Made by a program: the position numbers and the translations under genes | NCBI GenBank assembly: GCA_905331475.1 | Contig: CAJNYU010003233.1 | Location: forward strand, 124,001 to 188,000 | Origin: Rotaria socialis | Lineage: Eukaryota; Rotifera; Eurotatoria; Philodinida; Philodinidae | Direction: 5' to 3' | Length of the DNA stretch: 64,000 bases | In this document: piece by piece, positions 39,328 through 51,147 of the stretch | Layout: each line of letters opens with the position of its first letter | Position numbering within the stretch: the first letter of the stretch is position 1 | Notes under the pieces: model-generated | Told to the model about the DNA's origin: nothing | The model's database searches: none | Seen by the model: the letters and a program-made list of their open reading frames with translations, nothing else

Positions 39328-41668
39328 TTAAAATCCTAATGGGTGAACTGGTACAGTTGATTCTTTATCAACCATTTCACGTGCTATCTCCGTCATTAAT
39401 TTTGTTCTTGCAGTAAACGCTGGATTCTGAATAGTATCAATAGTACTATTAATTCTATCATGAGCTTCTTCGCACCATATTCTGACCAAATTTGATTCAT
39501 GCACGGCTGTAGGTGACTGAAGTTTAAATGATTGCGTACAACGTGATAAACTCGCTGCCATTGTAAATAAATCAATAGTCATTTCACCAATACGGTGAAC
39601 AATAAATTGTTCATCACGTATTGATTTCCCATGTTTAATGAGAATTTGTTCTATTGTTGAACCAAAACGATCGATCGATTTTGACAATAGTAAACCACAT
39701 GGATGAAGTGATGGATGAATAAATTCATTGATATTTGGACCTGACGACATGCCAATATTTCGGCGCAATCGTTTTGAACCTTCGCCAACAATAGCATTAA
39801 AATTAAAGCTTTTAACTGCATTTTGTAATTCACGTAAATGTGTACCAACATATTGTAAGCCAGTAAAGCCAACAAATAAACGAAGAATATCATTGGCACC
39901 TTCGAATATGCGAAAGATACGTAAGTCGCGAACGACACGTTCAAGACCAGTGGCTCTCATAAAACCCATTCCACCATGAATTTGTATTGCTTCATCAAGA
40001 ACAAACCATGCAGACTCGGACGCAAAAATTTTTCCAATAGCTGCTTCACCTAAAACTCAGATTTATTAAAACTCAAAGTGAGAAAAGAATATTTCTATTA
40101 CATTGATATTCAGTTGATCCTCGATCCATATTTTGAGCCAAAAGAAATCCAAGTGTTTCAGTAATATATTGTCGTGTTTCCATTCGTACAAGTTTTTCTT
40201 GAATATTACCATACGTATCAATGGTGCGACCGAACTGACGACGATTTTTAGCAAAATCCTACGCAAGAGCACAGCTTTATTTTGTCATTTTGTAAACATA
40301 TGATTGAACTTTTCATTCTCTACTCATTTCTCTACTTGTCTATTTTCAAAACGAACGCGCTGCTCTCCTACTCGAGCTCTGAGAACTTTGGAGTATCAGA
40401 GATTTTTGTTTTTCAGTAGAAACTTACGATGGCTTTTCGAATAGCCATTTTCATTGTTCCAGATAAACCAACAACCATACCAAAACGACCATTATTTAAA
40501 ATATTCATAGCAACCTACGAAAATAATATTGAAATATTTCATTTTCAACTTCATTTTATAGTTTTACTTTGAAGCCATTTCCAACTCCACCAAGTACATT
40601 TTCTACAGGTACTTTACAATCTTCGAAGAAAACTTCAGTTGTATTTGATGCTTTGATGCCCATCTTTTTTTCAGGTGGTCCACTTGTAAGGCCACCGAAT
40701 TTTCTCTCGACAATAAATGCTGTCATTTTGTTTTGTACTTGACCTGTTTTATCATCGACTGATGGTACTTGTGCAAATACAGTAAATACTTCAGCAAAAC
40801 CGCCGTTCGATATCCAGATTTTTGAGCCATTCAAAACATAATATTTACCATCGGCTGAAAGTTCAGCTTTAGTTTTTATAGAAGCAGCATCACTGCCAGC
40901 TGAAATGCACAAAAGAAAATGAATTAAAATTATTCAAATAAAAGCAAGACGTCTTTTTCATACTTGATGGTTCAGTTAGTGCAAATGCTGCCGTATACTC
41001 TCCACCAGCTAATTTTGGTAGATATTTTTGTTTTTGTGCTTCAGTACCAAATAGAAGAATGCCTTTGAAACCAATCGATTGATGAGCACCAAGACAAATT
41101 GAAACAGCAAGATCGTGTGATGTCACAACTTCATAAAGACGTGCAGCTTGAGTATTATTCAAGCCAAGACCACCATATTCAACAGGTACTTGTATTCCAA
41201 AAGCGCCTTGTTCTTTTAAACCATTCATAGTTTCTTCTGAAATCTGAATCAAAGGCAACGAATGGTTTTAAACAGAATAGAAAACAAGTATTTTATTACT
41301 TTTTCATTTATATCATTTTTAACAGAATCATTTTTCTCTTCGAAAAATTTCCATATTGGATCAATGAATACTTTAACATTTTCCTTTTGTTCTTCATTAA
41401 GTACATTTGGATATGGAAATAACTCATTAGGATGAAAATTACCACGATATAAATTCAACACAAATGAATTTGACACACGAGCTGATTTAACTTTTTTTTC
41501 AGTATCTTTAGTTCCTTGGGGTTGCTCGTTTGCACGTGACTCTGACGTCACTGGTGCAGAAGCGGCTGATGTTGCTGTAGCTGCAGTACGAGCTGCCACT
41601 CGATTAAGTAACGAAATACATGATGGTCCTAATCGACAACCAGTAGTAAGTAACGAAGAATTCATCAT
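39328..41668 (-). CDS. ACADVL: very long-chain acyl-CoA dehydrogenase, mitochondrial
   Basis: Six exons (41300-41668, 40964-41243, 40568-40899, 40428-40514, 40102-40258, 39328-40049) keep phase and give 648 codons; human VLCAD has 655. It catalyses the FAD-dependent first step of beta-oxidation for long acyl chains on the mitochondrial inner membrane. Visible features: an Ala/Arg/Thr-rich presequence; [25 protein letters not shown] followed by [48 protein letters not shown]; and [14 protein letters not shown] with the catalytic glutamate of the FEG motif. The long C-terminal domain unique to VLCAD/ACAD9 is present and ends HPLGF, like VLCAD. A TTTTTAG acceptor-like sequence abuts the ATGATG start. 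WDR4 ends 298 bp upstream on the same strand. Confidence 0.96.
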
Positions 41669-41966
41669 CTAAAAATATTAGAAAGTATTATTGCAACACA
41701 CCTCGCTGATAAATAGTTTTAATCTCGACTGGCATACTGTAAAGAATGAGAAAAAAAAATACGATGACTGCATCGTACGTCGTTACGTTTATCTGTGCAG
41801 AACAAGAAGAAAAAAAGTACAACTCGTACGAGCCCCTTATAATGAGTACAACTAGAAAGGAAGTGACAAAGTCCATTCACTATTACGTGAGCATCTCGAG
41901 ACTAATAGAAACATGTGATTGGACTTTAAACGTATGTCATCAATGCAAAATGTCATAAACATCATA

Positions 41967-43367
41967 TTACGACAATGCTTGTTTTTTTCTATTTTCTTGT
42001 TCTTCAACTGTTTCGGATTTACGTTTTAGGTGGCAGTCATTGTTTGAATCGGTAGAATTTTCAAATAATTCTTTAAATGTAAACGCATCTTTTTTAATTT
42101 TATTGTGAACTAAATTGAATTCGTGATTTGCTAGGATATAATTAATTTCTTGAATCCTATCATTTGTTTGTACAGATAATGCTGTTTGATTATAAGACAA
42201 TATTGACGGAATATCAACTTGAACCAATACATTACTATTGAATAGAACGTATAAAAAACATTTCTCATGGGTTGTATAATCGTTCAACGACGTTTTTTGT
42301 GCCGGAAAACAATAGTCAATAATTTCTCCATAACTTGAATCAAAAGTTAGTTCTCGTTGTTCATTGTTTATCCGTTTCATATTTGAAAGACTTGATAAAT
42401 AAATTGAATGATACTGATGAGCGTAAGTAGAAAAAGCAATGTAAACATTTGAATTTAGCGGATTCGAACAAGCAACATCCATTTTCCAAATAGAATCGTT
42501 GACTGTTGATGATGAAATTTCTATACATTTAGGCACAACATCTTTTTGATAAGCTGCGAGCGATGCCGAATTTCTGAATGCACACAATCCAGTAAAAAAA
42601 ACTTGTTTGGGTTGCAAAGTAAGCGCTCTTGAATGTACAAAAGCAAGTGGCATACAATCAGGAAGATGCCATAGACGGAGTGTACCTAAAAGTCAATAAA
42701 TTGATATAACAGAACAAAAAATAAGCCAAGATTTACCATCACCGGATGCTGACAAAAGACGATCGTTATCAATTAATTTTATATGAGATACAAATTGATT
42801 ATGTCCAAAACAATAATTTTGATTGTCAGAATTATTCGGATAATTATTTAGACAAATTTTATTCTCTCGGTCAGCTGTTATTATAAATGATTGCTTATTA
42901 CTCATACGAAAGAAAATAATGTCCAATAACATCGATGAATTTCTTATAATACGATTATTTTCTGCTGCTAAAATCAGATCTTCATTGTTACTATTAAATA
43001 ATAAATCAAATTTATAAATGTCACCGATTCTATCTCCAATAAGTAAAATTTCATCGGTTAAAGTTAAAGCCGAAATAGAATTTTCAACACGTACGATTTG
43101 TTTTAATAGCCAAGAATCTCCAAATTTATCATAATCTGATTGAATATATATATACAAATGTTTATTTGGTCGATTTATAATTAAGAATTGTCCATTTGGA
43201 CTAAATTTTATCTGATTACGATGAAGATCATTACTATTATCATCAATAACCGATTCAGCTTCAAGACATTGACATAAACTCGTATCATTTAAATCAAACA
43301 CAAGTACATTATCGTTCTCCAAGTACATAGCTAAGCAGCCTGTAGAACTTATTTTTATTTCGGACAT
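41967..43367 (-). CDS. WDR4: WDR4, non-catalytic WD-repeat subunit of tRNA m7G46 methyltransferase
   Basis: Two exons (42737-43367 and 41967-42685) join in phase to 449 codons. WDR4 (yeast Trm82) partners METTL1 to make 7-methylguanosine at position 46 of tRNAs in the nucleus. The family-diagnostic segment is present: ITADRENKICLNNYP, then a GHNQFVSHIKL repeat and LLSASGDGTLRLWHLPDC across the splice. Other blades are weakly conserved, as is usual for this protein. The C-terminus is a Lys/Arg/Glu-rich tail (HLKRKSETVEEQENRKK) suitable for nuclear targeting. GTTTTAG, an acceptor-like site, lies 3 nt before the ATG. The start region faces a small ORF on the other strand only 46 bp away. Confidence 0.88.
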
Positions 43368-43413
43368 TATCTAAAACAAACAAATAAAAAAGCGCTAGAA
43401 AATAAAAGCCAAA

Positions 43414-43593
43414 ATGTTCTATTTATTTATTTTAACTGAATCAACAATCTCATGGTCAAGTCAAAAAAGTCAACAAAACCATCGCTGGGTGATAATAGGA
43501 ACTCTGATCGGTATTATCATATTTTTCTATATCTATTTTCAATGTTTATTGCCATGTTTAATTAAAAAATTAGTTAAAAAAACAAAGAATTGA
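43414..43593 (+). CDS. candidate 59-residue membrane microprotein
   Basis: An intronless ORF runs from ATG (43414) to TGA (43591-43593). The N-terminus is hydrophobic (MFYLFILTESTISW), a polar Ser/Gln/Lys segment follows, then a strong transmembrane stretch of about 25 residues (WVIIGTLIGIIIFFYIYF, continuing), two cysteines, and a basic tail (KKLVKKTKN). This looks like a signal peptide plus a type I anchor, or a two-helix hairpin. It is transcribed away from WDR4 with 46 bp between the two ATGs, so a shared bidirectional promoter is plausible. AT-rich DNA can produce hydrophobic frames by chance, and no homologue is known to me; treat as a candidate. Confidence 0.4.
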   Translation: MFYLFILTESTISWSSQKSQQNHRWVIIGTLIGIIIFFYIYFQCLLPCLIKKLVKKTKN

Positions 43594-43924
43594 ATGAGAT
43601 TCAATACCCTTTTTTTTTGCCTTCTTTTTTCTTTCATTTAGTTTCGACGCACTACAAAGAATGTTTCATTATTAGCAAATGACAAATCAAAAAAGAATAA
43701 ACGACATCGATTACGAGTCAAAACACGAACCGAGTATGATAACAAACGAAGTAATATAAATAAAAACAAGAATACGATATTAAAGACTGAAATCGAACAA
43801 ATATAAACAAACAAAAATAAACAATAAAAAAAAATCATCTGAACCTTGTTCAGGCTTTTGTATTCTCTAATAGATGCAATAGTAAAACAAACAGACTGAA
43901 CTATTTTTCTCTCTCGTTTTCTTT

Positions 43925-46149
43925 TCACATAACAGGAAAATCGATTAATTTTAAATCATCAAAATGTTGATGATGTCCTCCTACGCCTCCTTCTGAGCCA
44001 CAAGTTCTTAGATCATTATCAGATAAAACAAATGGATTATTTTTTACAAATGTTTCAATATCACTAACAGTGAATTCGTTCAATAACTGATAATTTGTAA
44101 CTGTTTCTTCACATGTTTCATCGACTAATGTTAATTTTCGTGTTTCGATTTCATCACAACCGAGTATTGTGTCATAAAATGTTGATGATTGTTCATCATT
44201 TGTTGGTTGTATTTCTGTAGATGACGAGATGTCTTTTGTTCGTTCGCCAGAATTAATAAATGTGATTTCATACTCGGTACCAGATTCTAATACATCTTTT
44301 TTCCGTATCATTACATCCGTATCATGTTTTTCTTTTAAATGCATACGTAATTTCGATGCATGAAAAAATGGTTTTGAACATATCCAACAAACAAATGGCT
44401 AAAATAAGCAAAAAGAAAACATGATATCATGTTCAATACCTTGAATCTTTTTTGTTTTCTCCACGTTATCAAGCAAAGCAACATACTACTGCCAAAATCT
44501 ATCAGACCATAACTATACTTTGATCTGATTGAAATAATCTCGACGACGTTCTCCCAATAGAAAATGAACTGTACGGTACAAAGTCTACACGACATACTAA
44601 TTAACTATACCCCCCTTTTGTGATTGATATGTAAAAATATATATGAGCTTATTTTATAATTTTATGCACTATTTCAGTTCATTAAGCAAACATGAAGACA
44701 ACAATATATTGCTGCGTTGCATAATCAAGCTGAGATTTATCAAGTGAAAAAAACATCAATGAAAAAGTTTTCCAATCATTTATTCTCGTCATATGCATGA
44801 ATGCAAGTATATTTATGTACAACTGATACAACTATTGTAGAGTCAAATATCAACAATTGTTATCCTTCTAGATAGGAATTAGTTTGTTGTCGAAGAATTC
44901 TAATGAGATCAGTATGAGCGGAAATGAAGTATATTCAATGTAAATACAAAGAATATTAACTGTTCATTTAGTTTATTATCGTTCAAGTCATATTATATTT
45001 TCTAGTTTGAAATGAAGAGAGGATGATCTAAGCTACACTCAAATTCTAATGAATAATTTATCCAATAAATTACAAAAACTCAACTTCAAATATTGTAAGT
45101 GTTCAAGTAGATGTCTCTGGAGTTGATGTTAGTGAAATGAAGCACGTAGGATCACACCCACACCGTACTTTCTATGATATTGAACACAAGAACTTACTTT
45201 ATAGTCTGCATGAATAATTAGATGTTTACGTAAATCATCATTACATCTAAATGTAGCTTGGCATCGATCACAAACATAGGGTCGTTCATCGAGATGGCCA
45301 CGAATATGCACTTCAAGTTTACATGGTGCAATAAATGTCTTTTTACAATATGGACATGCATAAGGACTGATGCCTAAATGTCGTTGAATATGATGTCGTA
45401 GATTTCCCCATTGAGAAAATTTTGATTCACAAAAATCACATGAAAATGGTTTATCTATTAAATTTATATATAGATAAAATTTTCTTTTTGAATATTTCAT
45501 TTAACAAACCTCGTGTGTGTACACGCTGATGTTTTCTTAGAGCATATGCAGATGAAAATGTTGCTTTACATTTTTCACATACTAATGTAGACAGTTTGCG
45601 TTCGGGTTTGTATGTTTCTAATCGAAGTTTTTGTCCGTGCTGATTTACATGTCTTTGTAAACGTTCCATCGATACAGTTATTAAACCACATATAGGACAA
45701 GTAAATCGAGTAGACTTTGGACCACGTACACGAGGTATTTCATCAAAATGTATACTTGAAGTTGGAGATATTGTAGAGAGTTTGCTGTGATTATTATTTG
45801 TTAAGCGTGAAAGATCTTCATTTGTTGTACGTTCAAGTTGAACAACTGCTTGTTTTATAAGGGAATGAGCGAGAACCCAATCATTTGAATTTTTCAAATT
45901 GAAATGTGTTGGTATTGACGATTGAACGCAAAGATCTCAAAGAAAAACCCGAGTTGATAATAGAAATGAATAGAAAACAAAATGTTTACCTTGTGAGAGA
46001 TTTGGTAAACAATCAAGTTCGGATGAGAGCGTTTCAATTGGTGTATAACTATGTAAAAGAAGTTCTGAGGAAACGAATGCTGATGATGAATTCGAATTAA
46101 ATTCGTTTTTTAAGTTTATTAAAAATGTTTCATTCATGTTGGACATCAT
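43925..46149 (-). CDS. six-finger C2H2 zinc-finger protein with acidic C-terminus
   Basis: Four exons (45990-46149, 45510-45935, 45198-45454, 43925-44398) keep phase and give 438 codons. Finger 1 (FTCPICGLITVS, ending H-x4-H) and finger 2 (LVCEKCKATFSS) are separated by a spacer; fingers 3 to 5 (FSCDFCESKFSQ, YACPYCKKTFIA, YVCDRCQATFRC) are linked by short TGEKP-like linkers. Finger 6 (FVCWICSKPFFHASKLRMHL) follows directly across the 799-bp last intron with the linker YKPF, which supports that splice. All zinc ligands are present. The N-terminal 100 residues and the C-terminal 120 are acidic and Ser/Thr-rich and could act in transcriptional regulation. A DNA-binding nuclear regulator is inferred; the orthologue is not identified. 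Confidence 0.85.
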
Positions 46150-47935
46150 TTGGTCAATAATCTATAATCGATAGAGAAACTAATTAGAATTTCTATCATT
46201 TGTTCATGCCTGCAAACGATCAAACAAACAGCTGTTCTGTTATTTTTCAGTTTGGTTTTATTTTCATTGGATAATTGTACGGATCCAGTCAAATTTATAT
46301 GAAGCGTCACTTTTCGATAGATGCCATACGGAACGGCTGATTTTATGACGTTTGGTTATTCGATTTATGACACAAAAAACTATCTTCAATTATTATTATT
46401 ATTAGTTCAAAAAGTGTGTGTATACTATAAAGGATTTTCAATAAATATAAACATTCAAGATTCAATAGTAGAATTACTTTTAATCTCACACACTAGTAGA
46501 AACAGTTTTTTGTTTTGAAGTTATCGTCGATACTTGAATTGAAAATAGATACACAGAGTAGATAAAATAAAAACTATTTTCAATTGTAAATTTCTCATAA
46601 GATTCACAGATATATTATGATCAGCGATGCATGCATTTTTTTGTCGCTTCATAACTAGATGCTCTCTTGGAGGTGGAGTGGGTTTTTCACGCGAATCAGT
46701 GAAAAATTCATCGATCGAAATCAAATCAAAACGGTTACGTATAGGTGATCTCGGGACGTACTTGGGTATTACTTGCGGTCACTTTTCATAAGAAGCATGA
46801 TCTTCAATATTCAGCTGAAAAACAAATGCATTTTTATTCTATATGTTGCAAGAGACACATAGCGCTCGTAATTTACATGATGTTTTTGAATGAAATTAAG
46901 AAACTTCGAGAATTTTTATTGATGGTTTTCGAGCTTATTAAGATTTTGATTAACAAAAGTTTTCTTTTCGGAAAGTCGTGAATCTTACGCGTCGTCTTCA
47001 ATGAAATTGATTTTGTTTATCTCTGGGAATGAAAGTGCAGATACACAATTGAATGGTTGTAAGGCGAAAAATTGATTTTTTTTTCTGCATCGAAACTGTG
47101 CCTTTCACTCAAGAGTTATTTTTCACCATTTTATACTTTCTTCTTATTGAATCCACATGAAAGAAATAACTAAAATTTCTCTGTCTATGGTACAATCATT
47201 GTTTTAGTTTTTCAAATTCAAATTGTGTAACATTTAAATAGTTTGTTAAATACTAGTTCAACGATTTTGGGTTACAGAAATTATTTTGAGCCAACGTATT
47301 GTATGCCTATTACTTTAATCTAATAAGATAATGAATTTATAAAAACACGATTTCAAACGTCCTCTACTGTTCAGTTCTTCTATTGAGGTAAGAACGAAAT
47401 AGCCATATTATATAATTTGTCTTTGTCTTTAGGTGAACTATTTCCGAAAAAATGACGGAAATAAGAATGCTGAGAAATCGGTTCTTATCAATAATGACGA
47501 CAGCATGCACACAAATTCGTCGTAATCAGTATCTACATCAACTAGAGACGACGAGGGCATCAAGAAGTGTAAATAGTGTCATGCTTCTCATCTGGAGAAT
47601 TACCGAAGATGTTATAGATGTATAGAGATATTGTTACAGATAGTATTTTATCCAGAAATGATTTTTGAATTACTGGTTCACATGATGATCATAGCAGATG
47701 TTCCATAATTTAATGTCAGGTAATTTTAAATAACAGCTTACAGTCTCGTTATCATCTCAAACATAAAAACAAATGATAATCTCAAAGAACAAATTAATTC
47801 TTTTGTTCATATTCTTAAAAAATTTGTTCAACGTATTTGTGCTTATTTAGGTAAGTTGCTTTTCTCATCTAGTCATATTGATTTCTGAAAAGCAGGGAGA
47901 GAGCATCATTCTTATATTGATTAAGATATTTTTAG
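46150..47935. other. intergenic
   Basis: No intact gene. Short coding-like scraps on the plus strand after 47450 (for example VNYFRKNDGNKNAEKS) and near 47800 (HILKKFVQRICAYLG) precede the PPWD1 relic and may be its eroded N-terminal part, but cannot be aligned with confidence. Confidence 0.35.
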
Positions 47936-49602
47936 AATCGACAAGATTATGTTCAACATGTTTCGAGTCAAAATTACAAAATATTTGATGCCTCATCATT
48001 TTATATGATAACAATAGTTAAATCAGATTTTATTCTATTAGCTGGTTCATTTGTTGATTCACCATGACAAGCTTTATCAAGATTGACTGTTTCTAATAGT
48101 CGATCATCTAAAATCTATATTTATATGATGGGCGAGCATTAAATATAAAAGAGCCGATATCGATATTATCAAATCATGATCATGCTTCATCAATATGATT
48201 AATCTCATATTGTGATAAATATGATATAGCTATATCATGCAATCAATTATTAATTATTGGTCACCAACTAATATTGAAAGTTTACCAAATGAAATTTTAT
48301 TAAATTCAAAATTAGATACAGATTTATATGAATTAGTTAAAAGAAAATTAATTCCATTAGCATTAGAATTCAGTCTCAATGGTCGACTATTTGCTCTGAT
48401 GATGGGTGCATTATCAACTGAAAGAAAATTATTTCTTTTTAATTAATACAGTAAAAGGTAAAATAATAAAAATATTCGATGAACATCTTGATGTATACAA
48501 ACAATTACATGAACGTTTACAAATAAGACAACAAGAAAACGAAGAAAAAAAATCAAATATGAATATATTAAATAATGTTGAATATTCAAGACGGTTAACT
48601 ATTGAAAAAGATTTAGAAAAAAATTCTTCTATTTATTCATTGATCAATCTTCGATTTGATTCATCAAGAACTTGTCTTTTTTTATTCAACTTTATATGTA
48701 ATTAAAATGTTAAATTTATGTAATAATTCTATTCGACATTTTTTTGGTACAACTGAAAATGCACGATTTGTACGCTTAGCACTTTATCAATATAATAAAT
48801 CATTAAATAATCAAATTATTTTAACTATTATTTTTACAACTAGTTATTAACAAAATAGATTCCATTTATTTAAAAAAAAATAATCCACAAAGTAAACCAT
48901 TCGTTTATTGTATTGATTTTTATTGCCTATTGAGCTGAGAATTTAAACAAAATTAACAGATAAACATTGAATTTCTATGCTATTTATTCGATTCATTTTA
49001 GACAATCGAAGTGAATATGATAATGATTGCGATGTTTATAATGAAAAACCAACTCGCGAAGAAATTTTAGCAGCAACAGGAGACCAAGCTTTATCATCAT
49101 TGTCTCAATCAGCAATAATTCATACAACATGTGGTGATATTCATGTTCGTTTATTTCCTGAATATGTTCAAAAACCTTGTGAAAATTTTATTCGACATTC
49201 AAAACAATCTTATTATAATGGTTGTATATTTCATTGTGTTATTAAACAATCTATGATTCAAACAGGTTTATTATTTTATTTCTTTTAACATATTTTTAGT
49301 ATAAAGAATATTTTCTTTTTGTTCAATTAATTCAAGGTGGTCAATCAATATGGAGAAAAAAATTTCAAGATGAATTTCATCCACAATTAAAACACGATCG
49401 TCTATATACACTCTCAATGGTAAATGCAGGACCCAATACAAATGGTTCACAATTTTTTATAACTGTTGTTACATCGCCATGGCTTGATAATAAACATAGT
49501 ATTTTTGGAAGAGTTTCAAAATGAATGGACGTCGTTGTAGAAAAGATCTCTCAAGCTAAAACAGATCCACTTGATAAACCTTTAGACGATATTAAAAAAT
49601 AA
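47936..49602 (+). pseudogene. PPWD1: PPWD1 (cyclophilin-type, WD-repeat spliceosomal isomerase) unprocessed pseudogene
   Basis: Successive segments follow the order of PPWD1: WD-repeat parts (NYKIFDASSFYMITIV, SSKIYIYDGR, IINYWSPTN ... DTDLYELVKRKLIP, GKIIKIFDEHLDVYKQLHER, ENARFVRLALYQYNKS), then DVYNEKPTREEILAATGDQ, and the cyclophilin domain ([70 protein letters not shown]). Breaks: a stop near 48066 between SP and QALSRL, frameshifts near 48240 and 48445, and a TGA after GRVSK where the family has Gly. The GDPTGTG-type segment is missing. Introns are retained (for example around 49265-49336), so this is a decayed genomic copy and not a retrocopy. PPWD1 is a nuclear peptidyl-prolyl isomerase of the spliceosome. 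Confidence 0.85.
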
Positions 49603-49650
49603 TATCAATATCTACTAAATAAATAAATGCTCATTCTATTTGTTTGTTTG

Positions 49651-49660
49651 CTCATTTCAG
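49651..49660 (+). promoter_or_regulatory. 3' splice-site-like CTCATTTCAG directly before ATG
   Basis: The sequence TTTGCTCATTTCAG ends exactly at the WDR12 ATG, 58 bp after the PPWD1 relic's stop. With no upstream exon in the gap, a spliced-leader trans-splice acceptor is the likely use; a 5' UTR intron acceptor is the alternative. Confidence 0.45.
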
Positions 49661-49958
49661 ATGTCTATTCAAGTTCAATTTATTACAAGATTAAAAAAGT
49701 AAATATCATTTTTCAAAGAAAACCTTCTTTTACTCTTAAACTTGTTTTTATTAAAGATATTCTGTTCCTGATACAACATTGATTATTCCATGTTCATCAA
49801 CAAATTCTCAATTAGAAGCTACTTTGAAAGGATTATTAAAACAAACAGGTAAATTTGATCTTTTTATTAATATAAAAATTTGATGCTCTTTCTTTTTTGA
49901 ATATTTAGTATCAACAAATGATTTGTCTCGTCTTTCATTTGATTATTGTCAAAATTAA
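49661..49958 (+). pseudogene. WDR12: WDR12 (ribosome biogenesis) 5' fragment
   Basis: Three exons (49661-49698, 49757-49848, 49909-49958) join in phase and encode the ubiquitin-like NLE domain at the start of WDR12/Ytm1: MSIQVQFITRLKK, YSVPDTTLIIPC, ATLKGLLKQT, then LSFDYCQN and a stop. The WD-repeat body is absent downstream, so only the head of the gene remains. WDR12 is part of the PeBoW complex for 60S maturation. A pyrimidine-rich tract ending in CAG abuts the ATG, and the PPWD1 relic ends 58 bp upstream. Assignment rests on the YSVPD...IPC and LLK pattern plus length; moderate certainty. Confidence 0.65.
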
Positions 49959-50797
49959 TCTACCATGACAGATATCATTTTATATTAACAATTTCACATA
50001 TAAAATCAGATTTTCAATGTGTGGCAAGCATCGAACTTATGTCAAATATGTTGCAGATACTGCGTACGTTCAGTATTTCATTTAGATATACCAAATATTA
50101 CTAGTTGTTAAAAATTGCTTTCAGACCAATTTGTTTAAATCATTCAATTTTTTTTTATTGTATGTGAAGTTTATTGCTTATAGAATTTATGTTTTATAAA
50201 ATTTGATTAAAAAATTCTTCTAAAATAATGTATAGCAGATCAAATAAATTCATTGTTTTGAAGAGACGTTTCTTGATACATTTGGTCAAATGTGATGTGC
50301 TTGGAATAGAAGTCAGCAGGTTTATCTAACACTCACGTCAGAATTGTTTTAAAATTCAGTCATTTAAAACCGATTCATTAAAGCGTTCGAAAGAAACGAC
50401 ATGGAGAAAATCGACGGAAAGCATATAGGATTTGTCATAGGCTAAAACGAATCGAACAGATCAAATAGTTCGTTAAATATCAATTGTGTAATATCCTTTA
50501 GGATTTAATAAATACAACAGAAATAAAAGTTGTAAACGTTGCGAATTCTTTGATGCAACTATTTTCTATCTATCTTTCTTTTTCCTTACTTTGCATTAAG
50601 ATGAACTTAACAAGGGCGGTTTACTCACATAAGATACACAATTTCGTTTAGCGTACACACACAAAAGCATATACCTGATTATATGCTTCTTATGTATAAT
50701 TTTTTTATTTCATTTTTTTATGATCAACAAAAAATACTTCACAATGGTGAAAATGGTGCTAATATGTTAATAATTCAAATTGATCAATCCAACAGTA
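49959..50797. other. intergenic, degraded
   Basis: AT-rich sequence after the truncated WDR12 head. A plus-strand coding-like segment (DQQKILHNGENGANMLIIQI, about 50725-50784) ends where the next palindromic element begins; it may be the cut remains of another gene. Confidence 0.35.
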
Positions 50798-51087
50798 CCC
50801 AGGTTGGCCAAAACGCACTCGTTTACGGTCTGTTTATCGACGGTAAACGATGTCAAAACGGTGTATTTACGGCAGTAAATAGACCGTATTTGCCCGTAAT
50901 ACCTGGCGCAGTAATACGGCACCACAAATGGGACTGAATTTTCATGGTTTACGGCTGTTTGTGCTCCGTACTCTCATGATAATACGATCCGTATTACTGC
51001 GCCAGATATTACGGCAAAATTTCGCCCGTAAAGTAGTCGTAAAGTAACCGTCATCGGCCGTATACGGACCGCACTGTTCGACCTGGG
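50798..51087. mobile_element. 290-bp palindromic MITE with reiterated TTTACGG words
   Basis: The element opens CCCAGGT and closes ACCTGGG. Two 26-nt internal arms, 50894-50919 and 50989-51014, are inverted copies with a single mismatch. The word TTTACGG/CCGTAAA and its variants recur throughout both halves. It is clearly more GC-rich than its surroundings. No target-site duplication is obvious. Confidence 0.65.
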
Positions 51088-51147
51088 AATCCTTGAAAAA
51101 AAAATTCAGAAAATAAAACAAATAGAAAGGAAAAGGAGACTACTTAC

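Noticed and set aside
46521-46724. 67-codon minus-strand frame upstream of the zinc-finger gene
   Set aside because: No homology recognised, and no splice site connects it to a neighbour.
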